Shown here: positions 1 through 6,328 of the stretch, one piece after another | Position numbering within the stretch: position 1 is the first letter of the stretch | How the letters are laid out: every line of letters starts with the position of its first letter | Assembly: GCA_000435195.1 (NCBI GenBank) | Contig: FR880192.1 | Coordinates: forward strand, 1-9,751 | Direction: 5' to 3' | From: Clostridium sp. CAG:169 | Lineage (GTDB): Bacteria > Bacillota > Clostridia > Oscillospirales > Ruminococcaceae | DNA length: 9,751 bases | Notes under the pieces: generated by a model | Databases searched by the model: none | What the model was told of the DNA's origin: nothing | What the model saw: the letters and a program-made list of their open reading frames with translations, nothing else | Program-made: the position numbers and the translations under genes

Positions 1-1
1 G

Positions 2-802
2 GTGCTTGCTAAAGCAGAGGAGCAACAGCTGATGGTGCAGCCGCCGGAATCCTCCCAGACGGTGCCCGGTCGCGGCGTCATCGCCAGCTGCGCAGACAAA
101 CGAATCGTGGCAGGAACGATGGCTCTGATGGAGATGGAGAAAATCGCCATCCCCTCTTCTGCTAACACCACTGTGCCCGACGGCTGTACTGCCATCTATC
201 TGGCGGTAAACGAACAATATCTGGGGATGATTGCCCTTTCGGACACCATCCGACCGGACGCGAAGGAAGCGATTGCCCAGCTCAACCAGATGGGCATTGA
301 AACGGTGATGATCACCGGCGACAACGCAGGCGCTGCCAATCTGATTGCCCGTCAGGCAGGCATCTCCTCGGTGCGTGCGCAGGTGCTGCCGCAGGATAAG
401 CACAGTGCGGTGGAGGAATTTAAAAACAACGGCAAAATCGTTGCGATGGTCGGCGACGGCATCAATGACGCTCCCGCACTGGCAGGCGCCAACGTAGGCA
501 TCGCCCTCTCCTCCGGCACCGATGTGGCAGCCGAATCCTCGGGCATCATCCTGATGCGGGAGGACCTGCACGCGGTGGTCGATTCGCTCAAGCTGTCCCG
601 CAAGACCATGCAGATCATCCGCCAGAATCTTTTCTGGGCGTTTATCTACAATCTGATTGGAATTCCGATTGCCGCCGGCTTGCTGGTGCTGTTCGGCGGT
701 CCGGCATTCTCTCCGGTGTTCGGCGGTGCGGCAATGGCATTCTCCTCGGTGTCGGTCGTTTCCAACTCGCTTCGCCTGACCCGCTACAATCCAAATAAAT
801 AA
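2..802 (+). CDS. copA: Copper-exporting P-type ATPase (P1B), C-terminal part, cut by window edge
   Basis: This is the C-terminal third of a heavy-metal P-type ATPase that uses ATP to pump monovalent copper (or silver) out across the cytoplasmic membrane. The visible 266 residues begin inside the nucleotide-binding domain (GRG at 23-25). They continue through the end of the P domain (TGDN at 105-108, GDGINDAP at 151-158) into the last two membrane helices. Those helices carry the Cu(I)-ATPase signatures YN (216-217) and MAFSS (245-249), which separate it from Zn/Cd and Co pumps. The metal-binding N-terminus, the CPC helix and the DKTGT phosphorylation site must lie upstream of the window, so the first codon here is not a start. 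A copper chaperone gene follows after 34 bp, which supports the copper assignment. Family is certain; copper specificity is inferred from motifs. Confidence 0.95.
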   Translation: MLAKAEEQQLMVQPPESSQTVPGRGVIASCADKRIVAGTMALMEMEKIAIPSSANTTVPDGCTAIYLAVNEQYLGMIALSDTIRPDAKEAIAQLNQMGIETVMITGDNAGAANLIARQAGISSVRAQVLPQDKHSAVEEFKNNGKIVAMVGDGINDAPALAGANVGIALSSGTDVAAESSGIILMREDLHAVVDSLKLSRKTMQIIRQNLFWAFIYNLIGIPIAAGLLVLFGGPAFSPVFGGAAMAFSSVSVVSNSLRLTRYNPNK

Positions 803-836
803 ACCCATTTTCTATCAACAACAGGAGGTCATCATT

Positions 837-1037
837 ATGGAAATCAAATTTATCACCGAAGGCATGGCTTGTGCAAAATGTGAGGCAAGGGTCGTGGAGA
901 AGCTCTTCTCCCTGCCCGGTGTCACCGCAGTCAAAGCCTGTGCAGCAGACGGCTCAGTCGTTGTAGAGGGCGACGGACTGGACCGCGACACATTGGCAGA
1001 AGCCATCGAGGATTTGGGATTCGACGTCATCGAGTAA
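837..1037 (+). CDS. copZ: Copper chaperone, heavy-metal-associated (HMA) domain protein
   Basis: A 66-residue single-domain HMA protein. The metal-binding loop GMACAKC lies at residues 9-15, with C12 and C15 as the two expected thiolate ligands, and the rest fits the ferredoxin-like beta-alpha-beta-beta-alpha-beta fold. Proteins of this type carry Cu(I) in the cytoplasm and hand it to CopA or to a copper-sensing repressor. The start is an ATG placed 8 nt after a strong AGGAGG (823-828). It follows the copper ATPase by 34 bp on the same strand and ends at a strong terminator, so the two are probably one transcript. A mercury-binding MerP-like role is possible from the fold alone, but the neighbour favours copper. 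Confidence 0.93.
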   Translation: MEIKFITEGMACAKCEARVVEKLFSLPGVTAVKACAADGSVVVEGDGLDRDTLAEAIEDLGFDVIE

Positions 1038-1055
1038 TTCCCCGGCAAAAGAAAA

Positions 1056-1088
1056 GGCGGATGGAGCAACCATCCGTCTTTTTATTTT
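1056..1088 (+). terminator. Intrinsic terminator after copZ
   Basis: A 9-bp stem (1056-1064 with 1070-1078, one G-U pair) closes a 5-nt AGCAA loop and is followed by a T-rich run at 1079-1088. It begins 18 bp after the copZ stop, as expected for the end of the cop operon. Confidence 0.9.
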
Positions 1089-1475
1089 GCAGAAGAAGTA
1101 GAGTGGTATCTCTCCAATCAACCAATAGAGGATGCGGATTTCTATGCTGATATTTATGAGCAGGTATCCAAACTGTTTTGTGTAACCCCATGGATACCAT
1201 ATAATGCAAAATTGTCATTATCTGTCCTCAAAAAAGACAAAAAAGAGTGTTTAGCAGCACTCAAATCTACATTGACGGCAATGCGTGAAAAATGGAAACC
1301 CCAAGAAAATCCACTTTATAGGCATTTAGAGTGTTCAGAAACAAATATTTTCTCCGAACATATTTTATCTATGCTACAAGAAGAAATGGAAAATGGTGAT
1401 GAATTTGCATTTATGGAAAGCATCCAGGAGTACCAACAACTTTTACAAGAACTAAGAAATCACAACATTGCATAA
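1086..1475 (+). pseudogene. 5'-truncated remnant of an unknown AT-rich gene
   Basis: An open frame continues without a stop from the copZ terminator to the TAA at 1473-1475, encoding about 129 residues. The part past the terminator reads like real protein: it is charged, has many aromatic residues, and ends in a Glu/Gln-rich, probably helical tail (residues like EEMENGDEFAF and QEYQQLLQEL). No ATG or GTG occurs in frame. The only usable start is a TTG at 1212 with no ribosome binding site before it, which would drop about 40 residues of protein-like sequence. Base composition falls to roughly one third G+C in places, against over half in copZ. I do not recognise the family. The simplest reading is a gene fragment whose 5' end was lost when the cop segment was joined here. 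Sequencing error or an undetected start are less likely alternatives. Confidence 0.6.
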
Positions 1476-1546
1476 CAAACTCAACCTAAGTCCGCACATT
1501 GATACAGGCAAACCCACCCGAAAAGCCTGCTTTCCCCTTTCGATGG

Positions 1547-1576
1547 TTGCGCTCAAGCAAAACAGTATGGTATCAT
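1547..1576 (+). promoter_or_regulatory. Extended -10 promoter for the small membrane protein
   Basis: An extended -10 element TGGTATCAT (1568-1576; TATCAT matches 5 of 6 consensus bases) lies 18 bp after a weak -35, TTGCGC (1547-1552). Transcription would begin near 1583, about 33 bp before the start codon. This gives the downstream gene its own promoter. Confidence 0.5.
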
Positions 1577-1615
1577 GATTTTGGCAAATGCGAGTTTAAC
1601 AAAGGAGTGGATGGT

Positions 1616-1999
1616 ATGACTATGAAAAAAATATTTCCTTGGCTCATCGCATCAACTGCCATTCTGCTGGCATTGCCCTGGCTTGCCGTCACATTTGTAG
1701 AAAGTGATGCCGGAATGGCAGTCAGCTTATTTCTATTTTTTGTGCTAAATCCCATCTATGCCATTTGCGCCGGAGCATACGCCGGCAGGGACGTAAAAAG
1801 ATTCTGGGCATTGCCGGTCATCACCGCATTGTTCTTTTTAGCCGGAGCATGGTGGTTCTTTGAACTGGGAGAAAGCGATTTCATCCTGTATGCACTGGTC
1901 TATCTGATTTTAGGAATGGCAGCGATGCTCCTTTCCCAGTTCGTCAGGAAAAAGCGGCAGAAAAACCTTAGCCGTTCAAATGGAACTCCCATAAAATAA
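1616..1999 (+). CDS. Small four-helix membrane protein, function unknown
   Basis: A 127-residue integral membrane protein. Four hydrophobic segments are visible at about 7-27, 34-55, 62-82 and 88-109, with a very basic C-terminal tail (RKKRQK) that should lie in the cytoplasm. The frame stays open back to a TTG at 1499, but the ATG at 1616 is preferred: AAAGGAG (1601-1607) lies 8 nt before it, and the Met-Thr-Met-Lys-Lys start leads directly into the first helix. It has its own candidate promoter and its own terminator, so it is probably a single-gene transcript unrelated to the cop and feo operons around it. It resembles uncharacterised small membrane proteins common in Firmicutes. No catalytic or transport motif is visible, so no function is assigned. 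Confidence 0.85.
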   Translation: MTMKKIFPWLIASTAILLALPWLAVTFVESDAGMAVSLFLFFVLNPIYAICAGAYAGRDVKRFWALPVITALFFLAGAWWFFELGESDFILYALVYLILGMAAMLLSQFVRKKRQKNLSRSNGTPIK

Positions 2000-2032
2000 A
2001 ATAAAATATTCCTCCGTTTGGATAACAGAAGC

Positions 2033-2068
2033 AAAAGCAGCAAGCCGTTTTAACCTTGCTGCTTTTTT
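2033..2068 (+). terminator. Intrinsic terminator after the membrane protein
   Basis: A 12-bp stem (2033-2044 with 2055-2066) closes a 10-nt loop; its core is AGCAGCAAG/CTTGCTGCT, running into a T tract that ends at 2068. It separates the membrane protein gene from the feo operon. Confidence 0.88.
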
Positions 2069-2115
2069 GCACCCTGTTTTTGCAAAGGACAGGTTCCTGA
2101 TCTTCGAAACGATTC

Positions 2116-2134
2116 TTTTGTTAGCCTAATCTAA
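2116..2134. promoter_or_regulatory. DtxR/IdeR-like operator, site 1 of 4 (upstream of feo promoter)
   Basis: The dyad TTAG-CCTAAT-CTAA lies at 2121-2134. Read as a 19-mer from 2116, it matches the known DtxR consensus TTAGGTTAGCCTAACCTAA at 16 of 19 positions, the best of the four sites. It lies about 70-85 bp before the predicted transcription start. Binding is inferred from sequence. Confidence 0.65.
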
Positions 2135-2165
2135 CTTTATCCGTTACTTTATGTCGAACTTTTTC

Positions 2166-2194
2166 TTGACAGTTCAGTTAGTCTGTGCTAAACT
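2166..2194 (+). promoter_or_regulatory. feoA promoter, consensus -35 and extended -10
   Basis: A perfect -35 TTGACA (2166-2171) lies 17 bp from TAAACT (2189-2194), which is preceded by TG plus one base, giving an extended -10. Transcription would start near 2201. Operator site 2 covers the spacer and the start of the -10, the classical geometry for repression. Confidence 0.75.
2178..2191. promoter_or_regulatory. DtxR/IdeR-like operator, site 2 of 4 (overlaps feoA -10)
   Basis: TTAG-TCTGTG-CTAA, a TTAG/CTAA dyad with the same 6-nt spacing as the other three sites. It sits between -35 and -10 and overlaps the -10, so a bound protein would block RNA polymerase. Over the 19-mer at 2173-2191 it matches the DtxR consensus at 13 of 19 positions. 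Confidence 0.6.
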
Positions 2195-2211
2195 TACAGC
2201 AGGTCAAAAAG

Positions 2212-2225
2212 TTAGCTTTAGCTAA
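2212..2225. promoter_or_regulatory. DtxR/IdeR-like operator, site 3 of 4 (early transcribed leader)
   Basis: TTAG-CTTTAG-CTAA, which also contains the perfect short dyad TTAGC-TTTA-GCTAA. It lies about 12-25 bp downstream of the predicted transcription start, where a bound repressor could act as a roadblock. Over 2212-2230 it matches the DtxR consensus at 13 of 19 positions. Confidence 0.6.
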
Positions 2226-2262
2226 TATAAAAAACAAACAAAAACAGGGGGAGGAAAACGTG

Positions 2263-2472
2263 ATGCCATTAACCTACGCACCGATCGGAGAACCTGCGGT
2301 CATCCGCAAAATTACCGGTAAGGATGAAGTTCGTCAGCATCTGGCGGAACTGGGATTTGTTGTAGGACAGCAGGTCACAGTCGTTTCGTCCCTGGCGGGC
2401 AACCTGATCATCAACGTCAAAGGCAGCCGCATCGCACTGGACGCCGCAATGGCACAGCGGGTGATGCTTTAG
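2263..2472 (+). CDS. feoA: FeoA-family ferrous iron transport accessory protein (first copy)
   Basis: A 69-residue single-domain FeoA protein with an SH3-like beta-barrel, a small cytoplasmic partner thought to support FeoB-driven Fe(II) uptake. The family pattern is visible: an N-terminal strand, a helix ending in LAELGF (about 27-32), then GQQVTVV and a GNLIINVKGSRIALD segment typical of the fold. The ATG at 2263 is chosen because GGAGG (2250-2254) lies 8 nt before it. The frame is open back to a GTG at 2185, but that would place the operators and the promoter -10 inside the gene. It is first in a feoA-feoA-feoB-regulator operon, 40 bp before the second feoA. Confidence 0.92.
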   Translation: MPLTYAPIGEPAVIRKITGKDEVRQHLAELGFVVGQQVTVVSSLAGNLIINVKGSRIALDAAMAQRVML

Positions 2473-2512
2473 GCTTTCTTTGGGCTAAAAATAGCAACAG
2501 GAGGGATATGGA

Positions 2513-2737
2513 ATGAAAACACTCAAGGACACAAAACCGGGCGAAACGGTCACCATCGTCAAGCTGCACGGAGAAGGTGCTGTCAAGCGGCGCATCATGG
2601 ACATGGGGTTGACCAAGGGAACACAGGTCTATGTCAGAAAGGTGGCTCCGCTGGGAGACCCGATCGAAGTCAATGTGCGCAGCTATGAGCTTTCTCTTCG
2701 CAAAGCCGATTGCGCTCAAATCGAAGTGACCGCCTAA
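2513..2737 (+). CDS. feoA: FeoA-family ferrous iron transport accessory protein (second copy)
   Basis: A 74-residue second FeoA domain protein, clearly diverged from the first copy. It shows the classical opening (LKDTKPGETVTIVKLHG), the GAVKRRIMDMGLTKGTQV helix-turn region at about 24-40 and a closing strand rich in Arg and Glu. AGGAGG (2499-2504) lies 8 nt before the ATG. Paired feoA genes ahead of feoB are common in Clostridia, and the two proteins may both contact FeoB or form a heteromeric partner; that is inference. A terminator-like hairpin directly after its stop suggests many transcripts end here, before feoB. Confidence 0.93.
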   Translation: MKTLKDTKPGETVTIVKLHGEGAVKRRIMDMGLTKGTQVYVRKVAPLGDPIEVNVRSYELSLRKADCAQIEVTA

Positions 2738-2770
2738 AAGACAGCGTCGAAAAAGCAGGCGCTGTTTTTT
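2738..2770 (+). terminator. Terminator-like hairpin between feoA2 and feoB
   Basis: The stem ACAGCG (2741-2746) pairs with CGCTGT (2760-2765). It extends inward by a G-U and a C-G pair and outward through the flanking A and T runs, with a T tract at 2765-2770. It begins directly at the feoA2 stop codon. Its position inside the operon suggests partial termination or attenuation before feoB. Confidence 0.75.
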
Positions 2771-2777
2771 CAGGAGT

Positions 2778-2796
2778 TTGGGTTAGCAGTAACTAA
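2778..2796. promoter_or_regulatory. DtxR/IdeR-like operator, site 4 of 4 (upstream of feoB)
   Basis: TTAG-CAGTAA-CTAA at 2783-2796 has the same spacing as the three sites at the feoA promoter. The 19-mer at 2778-2796 matches the DtxR consensus at 14 of 19 positions. A weak possible promoter overlaps it: TTTTCA (2767-2772), 17 bp, TAACTA (2790-2795). A separate feoB promoter under the same control is plausible but unproven. Confidence 0.55.
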
Positions 2797-2824
2797 TCAG
2801 ACAATCTAGAAAAGAGGATGGACT

Positions 2825-4966
2825 ATGGAGTATAAAATTGCATTAGCCGGAAACCCCAACTGCGGCAAAACCACCATGTTCAACGATTTGACCGGCAGCA
2901 GCCAGTATGTCGGCAACTGGCCGGGCGTCACCGTTGAGAAAAAGGAAGGAAAGCTGCGCACCAACAAGCAGGCAATCATTCAGGACCTACCGGGCATCTA
3001 TTCCCTTTCCCCCTACACATTGGAGGAGGTGGTCACCCGAAATTATCTGGTCGGCGGACATCCCGATGCGATGATCAACATTGTGGATGCTTCCAACCTG
3101 GAGCGAAATCTTTACCTGACCACCCAGCTGCTGGAAATCGGTGTCCCGATGGTCATTGCTCTGAATATGATGGATTTGGTGCGCAAAAACGGCGACCAGA
3201 TAGACCTGAAAAAATTGTCGGAGCAGCTGGGCTGTCCCATCATCCAAACCAGCGCTGTCAAAGGAGAAGGCAGCAGCGAGGTCGCACAGGCTGCTCTTTC
3301 GCTGGCACAAAGCAAAGCAGCTCCTCCGGCTCCCCTTGTCTTCAGTGAGCAGCTGGAAGATATTCTGCACACCATCTCTCACCTGATTCAGGGACGCTGT
3401 CCGGCACAAAATCTTCGCTGGTACACCATCAAGCTGTTTGAGCGGGACGAAAAAGCGCTGGAGCAGCTTTCCCTCGACCAGTCCATCCTGGATGAGATTG
3501 AGTCGCTGCGAAAGCAGGCGGAGGAACTTTTCGACGATGATACCGAAAGCATCATCACCCACGAACGTTACCTCACCATCGCCAACCTTCTCAAAGGCTG
3601 CTACCGTAAAAAAGCCAACCGTCAGCTGACCACCAGCGACAAGATCGACCGCATTGTCACCAACCGCATCCTCGCGCTGCCGATTTTTGCCCTGGTCATG
3701 TTTGTCATCTACTATCTATCCATCACCACCGTCGGCACCATGATGACCGACTGGGTCAATGACGTTTTGTTCACCGAAATTATCCCGCCGGCAGTGGAAG
3801 GGTGGCTGGTATCGCTTAACACCGCTCCATGGCTGCAATCGCTTCTGCTGGACGGCGTGATTGCCGGTGTCGGCGCTGTTCTGGGCTTCCTGCCGCAGAT
3901 GATGGTCCTCTTCCTGCTGCTGGCTCTGCTGGAGGACTGCGGCTACATGGCGCGCATCGCCTTCATCATGGACCGCATCTTCCGCCGTTTCGGTCTGTCG
4001 GGTAAATCCTTCATCCCCATGCTGATTGGTTTAGGCTGTGGCGTTCCTGCGGTTCAAGCAAGCCGTACCATCGAAAATGACCGCGACCGCAAGATGACCA
4101 TTATGACCACCACCTTTATCCCCTGTTCGGCAAAGCTTCCCATCATCGGACTGATTGCCGGTGCGCTGTTTAACGGCTCCGGCTGGGTTGCTACCTCCGC
4201 TTACTTTGTCGGCATTGCTGCCATCATCGTTTCGGGTATCATCCTCAAAAAGACCACCCTCTTTGCCGGTGATCCGGCTCCCTTTGTTATGGAGCTGCCT
4301 GCTTACCATCTTCCAAGCATCAAGGGCGTACTGATTCATATGTGGGATCGTCTGAAAGCCTTTGTCCGCAAGGCAGGCACCATCATCTTCCTTTCTTCCA
4401 TCGTCATCTGGTTCCTTTCCAGCTTCAACTTCAAATTGCAGATGGTGGATACCCAGCAATCGATCCTGTCCTCTTTGGGCAAACTGATTGCACCGCTCTT
4501 TGCTCCTTTAGGATGGGGACACTGGGAAGCTGCGGTCGGCACCATCACCGGTCTGGTTGCAAAGGAAAACGTAGTGGCTACCCTGGGCATCCTGTTTGGA
4601 TTTGCCGAAGTTGCTGAAAACGGCGATGAGATTTGGACCTTGTTCGCCCAGAATTTCACTGCACTTTCTGCTTATTCCTTCCTGGTATTCAATCTCCTGT
4701 GCGCACCTTGCTTTGCTGCCATCGGCGCCATCCGCCGAGAGATGGGCAGTGCAAAATGGACCTGGATTGCCATCGGTTATCAGTGTATTTTTGCCTACAT
4801 CATTTCGCTGATTATCTTCCAGCTGGGCAACTGGTTCACCACCGGCATCCTGTCGATTGGCACCGTCGTCGGCATTCTTCTGCTGGCAGTAATGGTCTAC
4901 CTGTTGGTCCGTCCGGCTCCAGATGGAAAAAGCAAAAAGATGAAGGCTGCTAAAACAGTCGCATAA
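2825..4966 (+). CDS. feoB: Ferrous iron transporter FeoB (GTPase-coupled membrane protein)
   Basis: A full-length 713-residue FeoB, the inner-membrane Fe(II) importer. The N-terminal G domain has all its signatures: G1 GNPNCGKTT (9-17), the switch I region GNWPGVTVE (30-38), G3 DLPG (54-57), G4 NMMD (114-117) and G5 SAVKG (143-147). A helical GDI-like spacer covers about 175-265. The membrane part starts near 283 and holds the two conserved Gate motifs with their cysteines: DCGYMAR (371-377), GLGCGVPAV (402-410) and FIPCSAKLP (431-439), plus the second gate around 570-640. The tail is short and lysine-rich, with no fused FeoC-like domain. The start ATG has GAGG (2815-2818) 6 nt upstream. It is preceded by its own operator and hairpin and followed after 33 bp by a DtxR-like regulator gene. 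Confidence 0.97.
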   Translation: MEYKIALAGNPNCGKTTMFNDLTGSSQYVGNWPGVTVEKKEGKLRTNKQAIIQDLPGIYSLSPYTLEEVVTRNYLVGGHPDAMINIVDASNLERNLYLTTQLLEIGVPMVIALNMMDLVRKNGDQIDLKKLSEQLGCPIIQTSAVKGEGSSEVAQAALSLAQSKAAPPAPLVFSEQLEDILHTISHLIQGRCPAQNLRWYTIKLFERDEKALEQLSLDQSILDEIESLRKQAEELFDDDTESIITHERYLTIANLLKGCYRKKANRQLTTSDKIDRIVTNRILALPIFALVMFVIYYLSITTVGTMMTDWVNDVLFTEIIPPAVEGWLVSLNTAPWLQSLLLDGVIAGVGAVLGFLPQMMVLFLLLALLEDCGYMARIAFIMDRIFRRFGLSGKSFIPMLIGLGCGVPAVQASRTIENDRDRKMTIMTTTFIPCSAKLPIIGLIAGALFNGSGWVATSAYFVGIAAIIVSGIILKKTTLFAGDPAPFVMELPAYHLPSIKGVLIHMWDRLKAFVRKAGTIIFLSSIVIWFLSSFNFKLQMVDTQQSILSSLGKLIAPLFAPLGWGHWEAAVGTITGLVAKENVVATLGILFGFAEVAENGDEIWTLFAQNFTALSAYSFLVFNLLCAPCFAAIGAIRREMGSAKWTWIAIGYQCIFAYIISLIIFQLGNWFTTGILSIGTVVGILLLAVMVYLLVRPAPDGKSKKMKAAKTVA

Positions 4967-4999
4967 AAAGCCCGATTATCGAAAGGAGCTGTTGCGGAT

Positions 5000-5383
5000 A
5001 TGAAACTGACCGCCGGAAAATTGCGTTACCTGATGACAGTGGACGGACTGCAAGGCAGTCTGCCAAAGGTGCGATGCATTGATGTTGCCGTTCAGCTGGG
5101 CATCTCACGCGCTTCGGTCTGCAAGATGCTTTCCTCACTCAGCCGTGAAGGTCTGTTGGAGCAGTTGCCGGACAAATCCCTGCACATCACTCCTCTGGGC
5201 TGCCAGATGACCGAACAGTATGCGCAGCAGTATCAAAAGCTGTACCCGGTCTTTCATCAGATGGGCTTGAGCGAATTTGATGCACAGGAATGTGTGATGG
5301 CTCTGCTTTCTCAGCTGTCCGAACAGACCCTAAAAAATGTCTGCGCCTGTTTTACACCACAGGCATCCAGCTTATCTGCTTAA
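5000..5383 (+). CDS. DtxR/MntR-family winged-helix regulator lacking canonical metal ligands
   Basis: A 127-residue protein with a DtxR-type winged helix: IDVAVQLGISRASVCKML (27-44) is the helix-turn-helix, followed by LSREGLLEQ and the wing KSLHITPLG (59-67). A short helical region resembling the dimerisation domain follows (to about 117), and there is no SH3-like third domain, so the length is MntR-like. Aligned by eye to B. subtilis MntR, the ligand positions D8, E11, H77, E99, E102 and H103 are occupied by R9, M12, Y78 or Q79, M100, L103 and S104. DtxR's Glu105/His106 are equally absent. Six cysteines are present (C26, C41, C68, C98, C115, C117). AAAGGAG (4982-4988) lies 11 nt before the ATG. 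The gene is last in the feo operon, where gamma-proteobacteria carry FeoC, also a small Cys-bearing winged helix. It probably controls the four feo operators; its signal is unknown. Confidence 0.8.
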   Translation: MKLTAGKLRYLMTVDGLQGSLPKVRCIDVAVQLGISRASVCKMLSSLSREGLLEQLPDKSLHITPLGCQMTEQYAQQYQKLYPVFHQMGLSEFDAQECVMALLSQLSEQTLKNVCACFTPQASSLSA

Positions 5384-5390
5384 AACATTC

Positions 5391-5440
5391 AAAATCGGCT
5401 CGGTCCCATTGAGAAATAGGACCGAGCCGGTTTTATTTTT
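5391..5440. terminator. Bidirectional terminator between feo operon and lysR pair
   Basis: A long stem (5396-5406 with 5419-5429, 11 GC-rich perfect pairs) is extended by a T-G pair and four A-T pairs to 5391/5434, with a 12-nt loop. T runs occur on both strands: TTTTATTTTT at 5431-5440 on plus, and the complement of the A run at 5391-5394 on minus. It serves the feo operon and the convergent LysR gene ending at 5453. Confidence 0.92.
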
Positions 5441-5452
5441 ATTATGACAGAT

Positions 5453-6328
5453 TCACGAACAGCACTCCAGCAGGCGCTGCACCAGCGGATTATTGTTTTC
5501 CGGGTGATAGATGAGCATTTCCTCCATACACAGCTCCTTTTGCGGGATGCTGATGCGCAGAAAGTTTTCCTGTTCATAGCGCATACTGGTGGTCACATCC
5601 AGGCTGAGGACCGCTGTACGGTTGATCAGTCCCATCGGGATGACCACATCCGCATTGTCTATCAGCTCGATTTTCTCCCGCTCACGCACGGTGAAATTAT
5701 ATCGTCCCTGCAAAAAGCACCACAACAGACGGCTGATATATACCCGTTGGACACATTTGAGAAGGGTCTCCAAACTCGGTTCCTTCATTCGTTCGTCAGA
5801 CCACTCCACCGGCAGCATCAGCTGAAGAGGGCGCAGACCCAACCGGTGATTCATCAACCCTTTAAGCGAGCGCTGCGGCAGATGACCAAACCCCAAATCA
5901 TACCTCCTGTCACGCAGCAGTCGGGCTAATTGCTCGGGTTGGAGGCAGTGCTCAAGTTCGACCTCCACCTCCGGGTATCGTGCCTTGAGCCTGCTTAAAA
6001 CATGAATCAGGCTGTCGCTGTTTCGGACACCGACCACACCAATTTTCAGCTTGTGCCGGTTTCCTTCCAGTGAAATCTGCTTTGCCTGTGTGACCGCCAG
6101 CTCATACTGCTCCTGCAATTTTTTTGCCTGTTCCAGAAAATACTCTCCTTTTCCGGTCAGGCGCACATGGCGACCGCTGCGGGCAAACAGCTCACATTGC
6201 AGCTCCTTTTCCAGCGAAGCAATTTGCTGACTGATGGCGGATTGCGCCACCCCGCACTCCCGTGCCGCTTTGGTAAAGCTGCTGTTGGTCGCTGCGCTGA
6301 TAAAATAATCCAGCTTTTCAATCGACAT
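5453..6328 (-). CDS. LysR-type transcriptional regulator (downstream member of tandem pair)
   Basis: A 291-residue LysR-family DNA-binding regulator. The N-terminal winged helix is clear: FTKAARECGVAQSAISQQIA (18-37) as helix-turn-helix, followed by ELFARSGRHVRLT (46-58) and a linker helix to about 90. The effector-binding domain starts near KLKIGVVG and runs to the C-terminus, which ends in Cys-Cys-Ser. The frame is open 45 codons further upstream, but the start at 6328 is preferred because GGAGG (6335-6339) lies 6 nt before it and the protein then begins as family members do. It starts inside the last codons of the preceding regulator gene, overlapping by 11 bp, so the two are probably translationally coupled. 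The effector is unknown. A role in controlling the divergent ABC importer is inferred from position. Confidence 0.9.
   Translation of the reverse strand: MSIEKLDYFISAATNSSFTKAARECGVAQSAISQQIASLEKELQCELFARSGRHVRLTGKGEYFLEQAKKLQEQYELAVTQAKQISLEGNRHKLKIGVVGVRNSDSLIHVLSRLKARYPEVEVELEHCLQPEQLARLLRDRRYDLGFGHLPQRSLKGLMNHRLGLRPLQLMLPVEWSDERMKEPSLETLLKCVQRVYISRLLWCFLQGRYNFTVREREKIELIDNADVVIPMGLINRTAVLSLDVTTSMRYEQENFLRISIPQKELCMEEMLIYHPENNNPLVQRLLECCS

Noticed and set aside
2072..2094. Weak hairpin CCTGT...ACAGG after the membrane protein terminator
   Set aside because: Only 5 bp with an 11-nt loop and no T tract; the terminator just upstream explains the site.
2185..2262. N-terminal extension of the first feoA to a GTG at 2185
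   Set aside because: It would place the promoter -10 and operator site 3 inside the gene, whereas the ATG at 2263 has a strong ribosome binding site and gives the usual FeoA length.
2469..2488. A further TTAG...CTAA pair between feoA1 and feoA2
   Set aside because: The arms are 12 nt apart, not 6, and the left arm is the end of the feoA1 coding sequence; it does not fit the spacing shared by the other four.
2263..2737. Two feoA genes in a row as a novelty
   Set aside because: Duplicate feoA genes before feoB are common in Clostridia; both copies look intact and normal.
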